A stretch of DNA of 64,000 nt. Origin: Balanoglossus misakiensis (taxonomy: Eukaryota; Hemichordata). The notes beneath the pieces are model-generated. The model was given only the letters and a program-made list of their open reading frames with translations, was not told where the DNA came from and searched no databases. Numbering within the stretch: the first letter of the stretch is position 1; every line of letters begins with the position of its first letter. The stretch covers positions 9,610,001 through 9,674,000 of the forward strand of contig CM082582.2 of the NCBI GenBank assembly GCA_040954595.2, written 5' to 3'. Below, piece by piece: positions 1 through 13,800 of the stretch. The translations under genes and the position numbers were made by a program.

Positions 1-147
1 AAGGTAAACCTCTTGTTTTTATGGGCCAGTAAGTTCAAGATACAGCATCGAGTATACATGTGCATTGCTTTAATATGGCACCAAGGCACAGTGGACCACG
101 AAACGTTATGGCTGTCTTATATTGTGATCATTTGTTGCGTGACTTAC

Positions 148-2189
148 TGGTGCAGTCCATGGTAGTGGGGTCGTAAACAGCATCGGCAGAGATACAGACA
201 CAAACGCCATCATTACATCTGCCAAGTCCACATCCTTTGTCACTGCTACAGACTATAGAAAGTAGAAGGTGATCGAGTGAGTAAATAAGTTGAGGGAAAC
301 TACATTGAAAGAAAAGTATAGGTAATCATTTTGGGGTTGGAGACGCACATCCACGTATTTCGTGATTTACAAAACAACGACGACGACAAGAAGTTTCATC
401 TTTTACCTTTACAACTTCCGGTAGCAGTGTCCTGTGTCCAGTATTGCTCACACTTACACACCCCTTCTTGTCTGCATACTCCGCGTAGACAGTTTGAATC
501 GGTCGAGCAAATCGCTTTTAAAAGACAAGATATTTAATACAGATATGTTTGTGTGTACGGAAAGTTTAGTTATACTTTCCCCCAAACATTTCAAAAGTTC
601 AAGCAACATTCAAAAACTGTCTGTCTGTCTGTCCGTCCGTCTGTCTGTCTCCGCCTGCCTGCCATATACTCACGTGTTAAGGGCCCAATCTTGCACCACA
701 CATCTTTTGACTCAACATCACACGCGCCTCTTCTCCAAGTACCTCCATCATCTTCGGGCATGTAGAAACAGTCCTTGGCGTTATCAACGGGGTCTTGTGG
801 ATTGATGTTGTCATAGGGAGCGACAGTCAACCGGTCAGATAACTCCACGTGTCCATCGATGTCGAGGGTGTTTTGACCCAACCAAGGTACGTTGCTGTTG
901 AACAATACCAAACCGAGCAGTTTCAGCGACCCACCTTGGACCGGAACATTTGAACGGCAATAAAGCGAGCCTAACTCTAGTCCCAAAACTCCTTCCGTGA
1001 AAAACATCTCTGGTCCGTTTCCACAGCCAGTTTAATACATTGACAATCGTTTCAACTTGCTGCTTGTTGCTACTGTCCAGAACACATTAATCTTTTACGA
1101 TTGCTTACCCGGATGTTCGGCTGGCAAGCTCGGCAAAGACGGCATAGTTTTCTTCTTCGTCGAGTATGTCCAGCAGTCGTCCTTTGCCTGCGGTATAGAC
1201 CGATTGGCAGTAGCCCACAGTTGGCGCCCATCCCGCGGCGACCGGAGTTATAGGGCCGTAGCAGAAGCCGGTTCTCGGGTTCAGATATGGTTGCTCCGTC
1301 AGACCGGCCACTACTCCCGTGTAAGGACAAGGTGCTATATCAAAAATAGGCAGATCATGGTTATATTGTTGGGTCGACCGACAAAGTTACACACCTATGT
1401 ATTCTATAGCCGAAGTACAATACAATATAAGATATGAGCATGCGATATCACCAATGCGTTTTCTTACTTATGTATCCCTCTGTTAACCACCGAGTCGGCT
1501 GTTGGGAAATCGACTTGTGCAGGTAATCATAACCCTCGCGGCATATATACCCGGTTTCTGCGCTGCAGTCGACATTGAACAGTAACCCTTCGTTGTCTTC
1601 TTGCACGCAGAGTTTCTCGGCGTCAAGAACGTCGGGTTGCCCGGGACCCCAGGACATCAGGTCGCCTGCTATCGAGTCATCGTTGAACCAGCGCCACTGG
1701 CCGTCGGGGCGTTGTGTGATACCAATCCACGCGGGCGACTGTTTCTCTGGGGGGAAACGACGTTATAGAACACACGTCAACACCCAATTTCTTCATGTGA
1801 TATTGCCTTCCCTGCACATTATAATGGAAACGACGTTTCACTTACCAGTGAAGAGTCCCATCTGGGCGGGGGTACTGTACTTGGCCAGTGTTGCCCCTCT
1901 CGAAACGCAGTCGGAATGCGCCGCCAGCCAATGCTTCGGTCCGGGGAAGTAGGCGAAACATTCTCCGTCCGCTTCAGGCCAGTCCCCGTGAATGCATACA
2001 CCGGAGATCACTGTGAGGATCAGAAGAAAAAAAATTAAGTTGAGGAAGTATTGTCATAGCTGCCAACAACGTCTACAGACCAGTTACAAATAACATTCAA
2101 ATGCTACAAAGATTTGCCTTTGTTTTCAGTTGTCACTGACCAGATGGACAGGCAGAATACAACAGGAGATAGGATAAAAATCGCAACAT
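148..2189 (-). CDS. Secreted C-type lectin-like protein: signal peptide, two CTLDs, EGF-like module (3' partial)
   Basis: Six exons join in frame on the minus strand: 2141-2189, 1846-2010, 1468-1746, 1109-1334, 674-894 and 148-252. Every junction has GT-AG borders and matching phase. Exon 1 starts with ATG and encodes a hydrophobic leader (MLRFLSYLLLYSAC), so I chose this start, although an open frame runs further upstream. CTLD1 has ECFAYF, WIGI, a galactose-type QPD motif in SWGPGQPD, and FNVDC near its end. CTLD2 runs from GFCYGP through PWLGQN to GACDVESKDVWC and has no EPN or QPD triplet, so sugar binding there is doubtful. The last visible exon is a compact Cys-rich EGF-like module (GCGLGRCNDGVCVC). 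It ends at a good donor (acttac on the plus strand, 142-147), so the gene continues beyond the left edge. A secreted or membrane-anchored lectin is inferred. Domain calls are firm; orthology is unknown. Confidence 0.85.
617..650. repeat. CTGT/CCGT microsatellite
   Basis: A run of CTGT units with two CCGT variants lies in the intron just past the donor of the CTLD2 exon of the lectin gene. It is a simple sequence with no coding role in the gene model. Confidence 0.8.
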
Positions 2190-4838
2190 CGTATGTCCAT
2201 ATGCTTTTCCTCCTCTGTGCGACCAGACTTCTGCATAAAAGTATAGACGGCTGTTTGCATCTGAGTCACTGAGACACGCCAAGCCTGAACCCGCGCGAAA
2301 TCTCTGCCATGGCAACACCATCTCTTTAGAAAATGTCATACACATTTGATTGCATACGACTTAGTAGACGATCGATTGAAGCTAAAGTTCAGAAATTGAA
2401 CATAATTACAGGAAACCTGTGCATTGACGAGAATGGGGGAGGGTGACACTATGATTAACTCAATGGATGACAGGTATCAACGTTCAAACTTTCGGAACTC
2501 CCCCCCCCCCTCGTCTGGAACAGTCTATGAAATAGCAAACACTTATTTTAACATTTTCTTCGCCAGGTACTACAGAACTATGCCCTTTATTCCTTGACAA
2601 TGCACTACTTGCTGCCAGTGCAAAAAATAATATTTATCCGAAGTTCCGCTATTTAGATATAGTGGGCATGCATACATCAGCGCGGGCGTGATCAATACCA
2701 CCCAAATGACTAGTTTGTCCTCTTTGAATTTGGAAATTCGAATAAATGTCCTCGATTTATTTGTGACATAATTGTTTTCTGGATGTACCCAGAACATGGA
2801 CCGCCAAGATTAATGGGAACGCGAATGAACAAAGGATTGAGAAAGCCAAACTATGCAGAATCGATATCTATGTGAGCAACTTTCAAAGCAAGGAAATAGA
2901 ACATATATTGACTTTTCTAACCCAGAGTTAAATTGCATCGATTTATTTTCATTAACAATTCGCTCTCTTGGGAAAGAGAACGCATTCAAATGTGATTTTA
3001 AGTTCGCTATGTTTGGGCAAAATCATTCTTTTCCCCGTGCTGCGACGTCAATGTGCGAAACAAAACGTATTGAAAAATAACCGATCTGATTTTGGCAGCG
3101 ATACTTTGATGTGAGCACGTGAATTATACTTTTATATCCGTATGCTAAGTAAAAGATCGACTCCGGTAGACCTTATTACATACTCATCAGAAAGCAAATC
3201 AGTTTCCATCGATTGCCGAATTCGAAGGATTTTAAAACGCCCTCTGCCGTTTCCTCACCACATGCGAAAAGTCCGCAATCGATATAACGCCGCCACAGTC
3301 GAGAATATGAATATATATGAAGGCAACCAAGATTCCCCCGTGGAGGCGGCAAGAGCGACCGATATATGTATATGCTTTTTCATAAACCACTGCAATATTC
3401 AATATGCATGCGCCGGGAGACATGGAAACTGAATCAGGATACGAGGTCACGTAATCAAATATTATTCTGACATTTGCCTAGGACGTCAATCTGTGATATC
3501 GACACTGTGATAGGATGTAATTAGTGGTAAAATGAAATGAAAACATATCTTGATTTTCAGATAGCAAATGTGCTTGGATAATTCGTGATGAAACAAATGT
3601 CGTGTCTGCCAAAAATTCAGTAAAGGGAAAAGGAGAGTACACATTTACGGAATTCAAAAAAATGCCCAAGTTAATTATTGGCGGAAATGAATTTCTAGGT
3701 TTACGATGAAAATTGCTCGGCAATTTACATGAAAAGGGTGCCGACTATTAAATGCGAACGTCTAGAGAAAAATAGCTGTTGTGGGTGTGTACTTTCTTCT
3801 GGGCAACTATCGCGCATGTGCAGGAGGGACGACCATCTAAAGACATTGTAAAGCCGACTATTCTGACAGCGGGGATAGCTAAGCTGACTGTCAGCTCACT
3901 TTGTAGCGGGCCGTAGACAGATAGTCGCCGCTAGCTTTGGCTTAAAAAAACCAGTCCGTGATATTGCCAAGCACTGCGAAACACACCCTGATTTTTTTTC
4001 AGGTAAGTAAGGTTGATACAATATTTCAGTTTCCCCTTCTTACCTACGCAACACGACAGCGAGAGATGCCGTTTCATAAGCTAATATAGGGCGGTGTGGC
4101 CGCAACTTCAAATACTAAACGCGCTTTCCCTTTTGGAAATCATGAATATCTTAAACATTTCACAACGGTTCAATGCTGGCCTAAGTATCCACGATATCTC
4201 GCAAGAAATCGCCACACCCTGCCTTTTCACAGTTCTGCTGAAGCGCTAATAGTGGTCGCATCTGCCTAAAATTTGACCTCACTGATTTTCTTGGGAAACG
4301 CGCGTCGGTAATCCTTGAGGAAGGCAAATCTTTATTCACGTCCATACCTGCCACTAATGTATTGCTACTACTTTGCCGGTAAGTACCTGTGTCGTTGACG
4401 TTTGAAACAGGGTGGAAACCTCCCGATTCCAACAAAGCATTTGATTCGACCAGGAATTACAGAGCCGTGCCGGAACTCGACGTGTGTACTTTGCTTTGTG
4501 GGATAATTTAAGAAAAGTGGGCTATGATTATGGCCTGCTGTGTCAGCCAGCCAGCTCCCTTGTTTTTTTTTTAAAGCCAAGCTTGAATTTTAAATTTCTT
4601 ATTTATACCCTCGGGGAGGTCATTTGCGTGTGTTCACGTTTGCAGTCTTCGCTCACGTCATCGCCGGCTGCTATGTGTGAGAAATAATGCAATTTCAATA
4701 AAGCTTATTTATTTCTTTTCAGCTGACTAGCTTCATTTTGTCCGGCAGCATGGAAGGAGAACCCGTAGAACTATAGCCGCGCTGAACTTCGATTCACAGC
4801 GTAACGTCAGCTAAAAAAAGACGGTCCGTGCGTCAACG
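2190..4838. other. Intergenic region between divergent lectin and CUB/LDLa genes
   Basis: No convincing coding exon was found. Open frames here are short and lack domain signatures or matching splice sites. There is a C-run at about 2501-2510. The part next to 4838 presumably holds the 5' UTR and promoter of the CUB/LDLa gene, but no TATA box or clear start site could be assigned. Confidence 0.5.
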
Positions 4839-7800
4839 ATGAAGGTCGGTCAGGCACTTCAACGTTGTCATGGGAACGGAAGCTTACACGCCTTTGCTCT
4901 GATGCTGATGGCAGTTCTCGCGATCGCATCTTCAGCAAAAGAAGTAAATTCGTGGAAGAGTGAATTAGAGGAAGCGGCGAGCGCGGGCAAGCAATTCAAA
5001 GGTAAGGAGGAGAAATATAAGTCAAGACGTTGTTCACAGAGGCGGGAATTTGTTTCTTATACGCCCTGCTGCTATATCAGGGCCTTCAAACTACGAGCGC
5101 GCTTATCGATTATGCGGAACGCGCGCTTGCTCATCAAAGCCGTCAAAGAGTGTAGCAGTGACAGCCACGCGTGTTCCCATTACATGTCATGTACATGTAT
5201 AACACTGTACACAATGCGCAAAATGCAAGGAAAGGTCTTGCAACGTAGGCGTAAGTAGACATTGAGCTAAAGCTATCAGGAGTTTAAATCCGCATACATC
5301 TGAAATACTTGCTGAGAAAATAGCACAAACGTAAAAAAAAACTACTGTATGTCATTTGCTGTACGTGGCACCCACTCAGTACAATCCTGGATAGTCAGTA
5401 TATGAGAAGAAACCTCGACAAGGGCCCCTTCGGCAAGTGATCACAGATTAAATTGAATTCAGTCTGTAGTGTGTCTAATAGGAAAAGATCCTAATAAGTC
5501 ACCTTGACACGAGATGCTCGCTGATCAAATTATCCAAAATGCACCTACTCTGGATGAGAATAAAACACAAACATTTATACGACAAATTGCCCCTCCGCTG
5601 GTCTCTATTACTGAACTCACTTATTGGGGATGGGGGGTGTTTTTTAGTGTCCGACAGGTTCTTGAAATCCAATCTTGGCTGTTCACGCAGCCACGATTGA
5701 CTGCCTCGGTAAATTTACAGTGAAATCGATCGACGAGTTATTCGCACGAAAATTTTCCCATAAGGCTCAAGGCAGGTTTTTTATAAGGTGTTATAATTTA
5801 TTCATGTTTGAGATTATTACCACTGCAACGAAAATCCAGATTAGAGAAAGGACAACGGAAAGATAGTACAGCGGATTATTGACATGTTGGGGCTCGATTT
5901 TGATTTAATCGCCCTAGTTTTAGTTTCACGATTTCCGAACAACAAGATAGCGGAAATATTGAAATCGCTGTATTAGTAAATGATTCTTCTTGCAGCCACA
6001 TTAGTGGAACAGTAGATATAGTACACACAAGTCTAATTACATCAGCAGTCCGTATTTCGGGAGAGTTTCATAATTTCTTGTTACTGTATTGTGATTGCAC
6101 ATGCTTTCATCTACTTGTCACGTAGGCAGTACAGAAAGTTGACTTGATAAAATTGACAGTTACAAAACACCGCAACGAATGGGTCAGACACAATGCGAAC
6201 ACTTTACTGCTAAGACTCCTCGCTTTTCAGAAACTCAGACAGTCACTGATTGTGGAGGTGTGTACAAGAAACCCGTGGATCAGATCAACTCGCCAAATTA
6301 TCCGATGCTCTACCCTAACAACGCTCACTGCGTCTACAGGATATCAGCTCCCCCAGGCAAATCGATATGGGTAAGACTTTCATTCATTTCATACAGTATA
6401 TACCGAATTTCAGAAAGACCGTACACCACGCAACCAATAATCCGTACGCCATTCATTTTCATGAACTGACGATAAATTGTAGAGGGTCTTGCCAATTCTG
6501 AAAATATCGCCGCTATCAGTAGTGTGATACACATCTCCGCATCAGATGAACAATGTATGACTTTATGGCATTCAGAGTCGCTGCATTGCTATAAGGTCAA
6601 TTATAATATAGCTCGGTCTGATAGATATGAAGAAATTGAAAACGCTATGTACTGATGTCAAAGAAAGAGCGGCCAATTTTAGTAATCACACAGATACATA
6701 ATATATTATTCCATGTGAAAGGAAACATAAACTAGTTTCCTCATACGTCACAAGAAGCCACGGTTAAATTCATATACTTGCGTTCACTGGAGGGAAAACG
6801 TAATTCACGAAAATCACGAAGAGAGGTATTCTGGTGGAATTTTGTGAATTCAAACAAAATAACCTTTAAATTTTAGAAGCGATTTCACCCATTGTTCAGT
6901 CAATCACACGGCGACTTCATTCATTGCTGTTTTCAGAGCATGGAATTTACTGACATCAGTAATGATGAAGGAATTTCAATGGTTTTGTCCATTGAAAGAG
7001 TTTTTTTTTTGTTCTCAAAGCGATGCTGAATATCGATTGAACTGGGGAAAGTTTGGATAGTGAAATGTCTTTCCCCCTGGTGTAAGAAGCTATACATAAC
7101 GCTGTTTGCTGTATCGTATGTCTAGCTGGTTATATGTGATTAAAACAGCCACACTAATTTGTAGCATACATACTGAGCCGGGCTCTTGCAAGCCATGCAT
7201 ATAATGTAATAACAGTCCCAAGGCAAATTACGCACACTAATTTTAAATGCAGCAAAAGCTAAAATCCAGCAATGGGTCTGACTGACTTTCTTCGCCTGTA
7301 GCTCCAGTTTATCACGTTCGAGCTCGAATCGTCCAAGGACTGCGAGGCGGACGTCGTTGAAGTTTACCACGGAGCCAGCGACCGGGACCCCGTTCTCAGT
7401 GCGCTCTGCGGGTTTTACGACTCCCTCCCGGCGATCATCGCGAACTCCTCCGACGTGTACATCGTGTTCAAGTCGGACGGCATCGGAACCGCACGGGGAT
7501 TCAACCTGGAGTACTTCATCTTTGACAACAACAGCAACGACAGAGGCGAGGCGCAGAATACGACTTACGCAGGTAAGCTGAACGGTCTTTAAATCTAACT
7601 TTCGCCTAGCTAGCTGTTAGATCTGACGTCATACAGAATGTTGATAAAAAACCTTGCAATTTCAGTACGACGTTGAAATAGCACTAAAAAGAGTCGTGTT
7701 TTGACGTGACCTATCACCCCCCAAAATGCATTCTGTCAATTCGACCAAAGACGAAAGCTGCTACGAATTTCCCCCAGAGGATTCCGTGTGATGTATGTGC

Positions 7801-10800
7801 CACAGCCATACTTTAAAAATCTGTGTTTTATGTTCAGTACACGATTCGTCAGTTACATTGCTCTGAAAGGGTCGCCGGGTTAATGTGTATGCGTTTCCTC
7901 ATAGAAGAATTAATGTAGCTATGAGTATAGATGGTAATGCGCCGCAAAGTGATAAGAAGAAATACGTGTGGGTACGTTGGACTCAGAGCGGGTTTTAAAG
8001 CTCCAGTGACTCCAGATTTGGCCTGTTTTCTCAGTCCCTCGAAAATGTACACCAATGTCACTAAAATGTCATTGGTAAGCACATGCATGTCTGTCTGGGA
8101 ATCTTAGCATCGTACTTAACAGGATTGAAATTAAATATCTCCGCAAATGCATTTCTGATACCCCGGATGTACACACATCCATCATGCGCAGTGAAGGAAA
8201 AAGCTTCCCCAGCTATTGATTCGTTAGTGTCCACTACAGGTTCTTAATGCAAGGCACGTTTCCAGACTGCTTTTAACATGCATGGCTGCATACATTCGGG
8301 ATTAGGAATTGGAAACAAGACACCGACTCATCAATTTCAAGTGTGATTGTTCTTTGAATTCGCAAACAGGTCAAAATACACATCGGAAAAGAGAATGCTT
8401 TGTGACGTAAACTGCAAGAAATGAGCCTTGCTCATGGCCGATTCTGCCAAGGCTGTTCGTCATTGTTGTTAATTTGACAACATTATCAGATACCCCCATT
8501 TAAATTCAGCGCGAAACATTACATAATTGTTACTCTTCATCGTCAAGGAAGCCGGAACCCCGGCATGGCGTGAGATGGTAACCATGACGTCACTATTGTA
8601 AAATATTTTTCCTCATTTTGCAGTCTGTGACGACATAGCCGCAATGGCAAGAAGCGGTGTGCTGCTTTCGCACAGAGGTTACCCTGGCAACGATTATCCG
8701 AGTCACAAGTTGTGTAAGTTCCTAATTCCTCCGAGTGATCGCTTCGACGGTGTCAAGATCGAGTTCTTTGACGTCAAATTGAAAGTGTTCTCAGGTAAGC
8801 ATATACTGTGGCGTGGAAGGATTATTGTTATATGCAGTACTTTGCAAAATATCCAGAATGTTGTGCAGTCATTCGTAAAATATACCATAATGACATTGAC
8901 CAACGAATTTGAGACACAAAAATAAATAGAAAACAGGAAATCCCCTTCCTTCTTTTAGAATTACATGGTCTTGAAATACGTCGTTGAGTGCTGAGTCAGC
9001 GCTTTTCTCCATGGTCCCCGTGACCTAGATTTCTAAGGTAGAAATCTATGAACTAAATAACCAAGCATGGTGACAGAGTACGGTACCGAAGCAACATTAA
9101 CAGCAGCTGTTTTGTTCTTTACATAGCTTGCACAAAAGTGGTGATTATGTTGTATCCTGCAGTAAATTTTGTCTCACTACAAGAAATTAACGCACAGTCA
9201 ATATGAAACTTTACAGCTAGACAGATTTGACTGTGTATATATACTTCGCGTGCCGCCTGCTTTTACTGGCATTTGTACCCACAAGCATTTGCTTCCGTCT
9301 GATAGGTCTTCGGCAAGGGGAGCAATGGTACAGTGGAGAGAGCAATTACCGATCTAATGTCTGGAAACTACACGAGCTTCTAAATGATAAAATGGCGGCT
9401 TTAGTAGGGCCATTATGCCTCTTAAGCAATCATTCCCCATGAATCTTCCAGAACTTTTGCCCCATTCCATTAAAACCGATGACTGTAACATATTATTCGT
9501 TAATCCACTTTGACAACAAAATATATATTTATTTTACGAGACAGTCGCCGGTGCCTTCGTAACATTAAACACTGGGGCATTGGTTATTTTGCCTAGTCGA
9601 TGTCTCCTAATCCCTTGAAAATTTGCAGGAAATACTACACAGATGTTAACGTTTGAATTATTAATGTTTGGCTGTGAAATAAATGTTAACGGCGAGAAAC
9701 AATGTTGTTCACGTCTTTATTGATGGGGTACTCTCAAGGGGGTGGTATTGCCTGAAATGTGTCAAAAACGTCTATACTACGGTTTTCTGTTACAGATTGC
9801 CGTGTAATTAGTTCTACTCCAACCATACTTATCTTTAACTTCTGACTATTTCTTGACCCCCCCCCCCCCCACAGAAGACGAATGCTCAGAAGAAGGGGAG
9901 CAGATCACAGTCTACAAAACATTTCACCGAGAACACCAGGTGATCTGTCAGAACGAATGGCGCAAGCTCTCCGTTCTTGTGCCAGGCGATTACGAATTTC
10001 CCGTGCTGTTGAGCTTTCAGACGACCGTGCACACTGAAAAATCGTTCAGGGGCTTCAAAGCAATATATACTCAGTATTACAAAGACGATAAGTGTGAGTA
10101 TACCTAATCTTTTTTCCCCATTTATTCACAAGCAGATATTCCCGCCATCACGACTGCAGCAAAGGACAATTTTTTCTGGTTTAGGAAATGTTGATTCGAA
10201 TTTCTGGTCTATTATTCACCGGAGTGTCATTACGGTCATACCATATTACAAAAATGGCGTGTCCCCTGGCTGACAACTAGGCTGTGTTCGCCCAGTGGAA
10301 CAGCTACAGTCATTTTCGCATGAATTAGTTAGTCGCCGGTGAACGCAAGAATCGTTCGGTGTTCTGAGACGCAAATGCATTTTGGCACATCACGGTGTAT
10401 TTATGAGGATTTTGCTCATCCGTCTTTGGCGCCATGCAAGTTATCATGTCTGGAATGAAATATTGAGGGAACGGTAGTCAGGGTACAAGGCCATGCACCA
10501 TTTGTGTGATTTTAAAATACCAATAATATGAAAATTAGATTACTGATAGAGAACCGTGGGTAGATTATGGTAATTTTGTTATTTTGCGCGAAGACGTAGA
10601 GTTGTAGGACAACCAAAAAGATTACATGCAAACATTATTTTGTACATTTGAAATGAAACGTGATTAATGCGAATGTTTAAAGCAGTGACTTCAAAGAAAC
10701 ACAGTTTTCTGCGTGGCGTGAACGATTTATCTCTGCGCATTTGAGGTGACAGAGAACCGAGAGATCACTGTTATTCACAGTGACTGCTTTGAACACAAAA

Positions 10801-13800
10801 GTGGCTAATGGTGAAACAATCTTAAATGGAACCCATCGCTGTGCGTATCTGCCGTTTCCAATCTAGAGTTTTGATCAAGAATTCCCTGCGAGAGGCGTGA
10901 GTCATGTTTTTTCCGTCTATCAGTCACGGTAAAATAGACCTTTCACATGAAGATAATTCTGACCCATTATAATCATTTTGCATCACCAAATTTCGAGATA
11001 TCAAAATGGCTGAAACTCTGACAAATTTTCAGGTATTTTAGGCGACAAAGAGACACTTTTTACACGAAATCTGTGAATTTAGATGGCGCCTACGACCAAA
11101 TCTGTTAATCATGTAATATTAGTGCAAATGCTTTATATCACATAGGCTGATTATTTATGATCTAAATGTTAAGACATTCGTTATGGCCGCGATTATATGT
11201 GTAGAAATAGCGGGACCTTGCCAGTAGCGTTCGCTTCTCCTAAGTCATGTGTAGGCTGGGGGTTGCCATGGTTAATAATTTGTTCACGCATGGATATGAT
11301 GACAGACAAAAGTAGTCACGTTTCCAACATTTTACCACGCATTTCCACCTTTCCAAGGAAAGTGATATACAGTCATGATAATGTACCCGCACAACATCAC
11401 AGGCTAACATATGACGGAAAAGAAATTAACCTTGCGTTGCTTTATGATTGACTTGGGAACTTGTATACTATAGGTTCAGTATGCAGATGGAAATTCTCGG
11501 CATTCTAAATTCCAGAGTTCTTCGAACTGTCTCCGATAAGATCTCTGGCACAGGTGTCCCAATTGTAACAGAATTCCTCGAAATCATCTCAGGGGTCACG
11601 GGAGCGGCGTACCCAATATTACCACGCGCATGTCGACGGAATACTAAATTGCGCTATTACAGCTAATCCGAATTCTGTTATGGTATGTAACGTGTGCGGC
11701 GTGTTCTGTGACTCGTAAAATGAAATTACACCACGCGCTTGAAATATACAAACTTGAGTTAATTTCAAAATGGGCGAAGGCAGCGGCGTATGAACAACTT
11801 TGACATCTTTGCCAAAGTACCTAAAATAACTTAAATTAATATACCTGTAACTGAAGCTGTATAACATCCAATACTTCGGAGACTGCATTGTATATTTCGG
11901 TGCAATTTTTCAGCTTGGTGATAACTTTCGGAGAAGTACCATCTGCATATTTTGCTGGTGTAATCTGAAGAAAAAAATGTTTTGAGAAAGCAGATAAGCG
12001 TATAACCTGACCACAGATTTCTTTCTAACGCACACGTTTCATCGTAATGACTGCATCTCTTCGACAGCATTGTCTATTCAAAGGCATCCGTATGTTTGTA
12101 GGCTGTCTCCAGATTGCGAATTATTGCACAACTGTAATTCATAAACTGTTTCTCCCTGGTGCCAGGTTGCAAACCATTGTGATGGTGCCGACTCAATCAA
12201 GCGGCATTCATGGGAATGATTACCTAGTTGATTTTGTGAATAAAATGAGTGACGTGAAGTCTTCACTCGCATTCGTGAGGAATAAACCGCTGTGTTCGGC
12301 GCGTGAATCGCGAAGACCTTTTGTGCATTTGACTGTTTGAATGAACGTTGGCGTGTCCTATCCTGTCATGACTGTCTCTCGTATCCGGGAAAGCTATTAG
12401 CAATTGCGCTTGGGTCACTGTCGCTTTAAGTTCAATGCGCCCTCCTCTTTTCAACACTCTTTCAAAGAAGTCGTGTTGTGTAAGATTTCCAAGGAATAGC
12501 ACATCATACCATTTATACAATATGCGCCGAAATCAAACCAGTTTCCATTCCGCGTCCTCGACAACATTTAGGTTCGATAAATTAAATTTCCCATCTCCGG
12601 AGCAAAGCGGACTTGCCCTCCGTTGCACGCAATCTTCAATAATGGCAGCGTTCATGCAAAAAGCCTAGAGTGATATTGATCTTGAATATGAAAAACACCT
12701 GATCCCCGTCCGAAATTCTTAGAAATTCTAAATTGAGAAAGAAAAAATCTTGGCGTCCAAGGACGCGAAACAACGTGGCCTAAATTCAAAAGCGACCCGT
12801 CCCCGCTAATATGAGGTGGACTGAAATAAGAGAGGCTATTATTTCCGTTGGCTTTTCAGCCTTCGGCAAAAAAATAAAAGGCAATCTTCTTTGGAATATA
12901 TATAATATGTTTCTGTCTTAATAGCACATCAAAATTCGCCGACTCGGCTGAAAATACATTATGAATAACGCGAGATGGGTTTTAGGTGATTCTAATGCTT
13001 TTTAGGATTACCAAGGATGCAAGGAAGAATGCACTGATGAAAAATGTATGTGCTTACACGGTAGCAGGTGACTCTGAAATTGAACAGCAAGTAAGAAATA
13101 AGTGTTTGTTTTAGCAATAAAACGAAAGCAAAAAAAAAAGATTAAAAAGGTGCCATGTGGAACAGCGATATATCATACAGAATACATCTTGCGAAGAGAA
13201 AAGTTGATAACTCAATCAGTCTCCTACACGATCGATACACACTGAAAAATTCGCGCGTTAAATTCCCTCACACATTCTAAATGTAAAGGAAAAATTAAAT
13301 GAGAACAAAATATTGTGCACCTTACACGCCAAGCGACCCTCTCCGCGCTAATGCGTGTGCGCCTATGTGAAAAGAAATCTCCAGTTCTTTTGCCCGGGGG
13401 CTACCTGACAGAACAGAATGGACGCGAGCTGACTATAGAAATGTCCTTTTGAATATATGTACGCTGACCTGCTTTCCAGGCGGCGTGTTGGATACGCATG
13501 AAAAGAAATTTATATGAATTAATCTCTGGAACCCCGAGCAGGTCCCCGAGGAAGTCTCGGTCTGAAAGACTGCATTGTGGAAAAACTTGATTGGTTGTCA
13601 ACACGATCAGAAACCCTTTCGGACGAATTTAGAAAATTTATGTCCCTTTTTCGAAAACCTCATATCTTCTACTCGGCGTTGTCAACGCCTATATCTCGTT
13701 TTTTACGCGATTACTTCCCCCGCAGCCAAGCACGCCCACTCTGAAGAAAAGCAACAAGAGAAAAGAGCTGATCTGCGGGAACCATGTTTAAAGTTTAATT

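Noticed and set aside
434-805. Plus-strand open frame rich in Ser, Cys and Val
   Set aside because: It runs through the CTGT microsatellite and is opposite to the lectin exons; the composition comes from the repeat.
11197-11666. Possible exons within the large intron of the CUB/LDLa gene
   Set aside because: No CUB, LDLa or other domain pattern and no phase-1 acceptor/donor pair that would fit the flanking exons.
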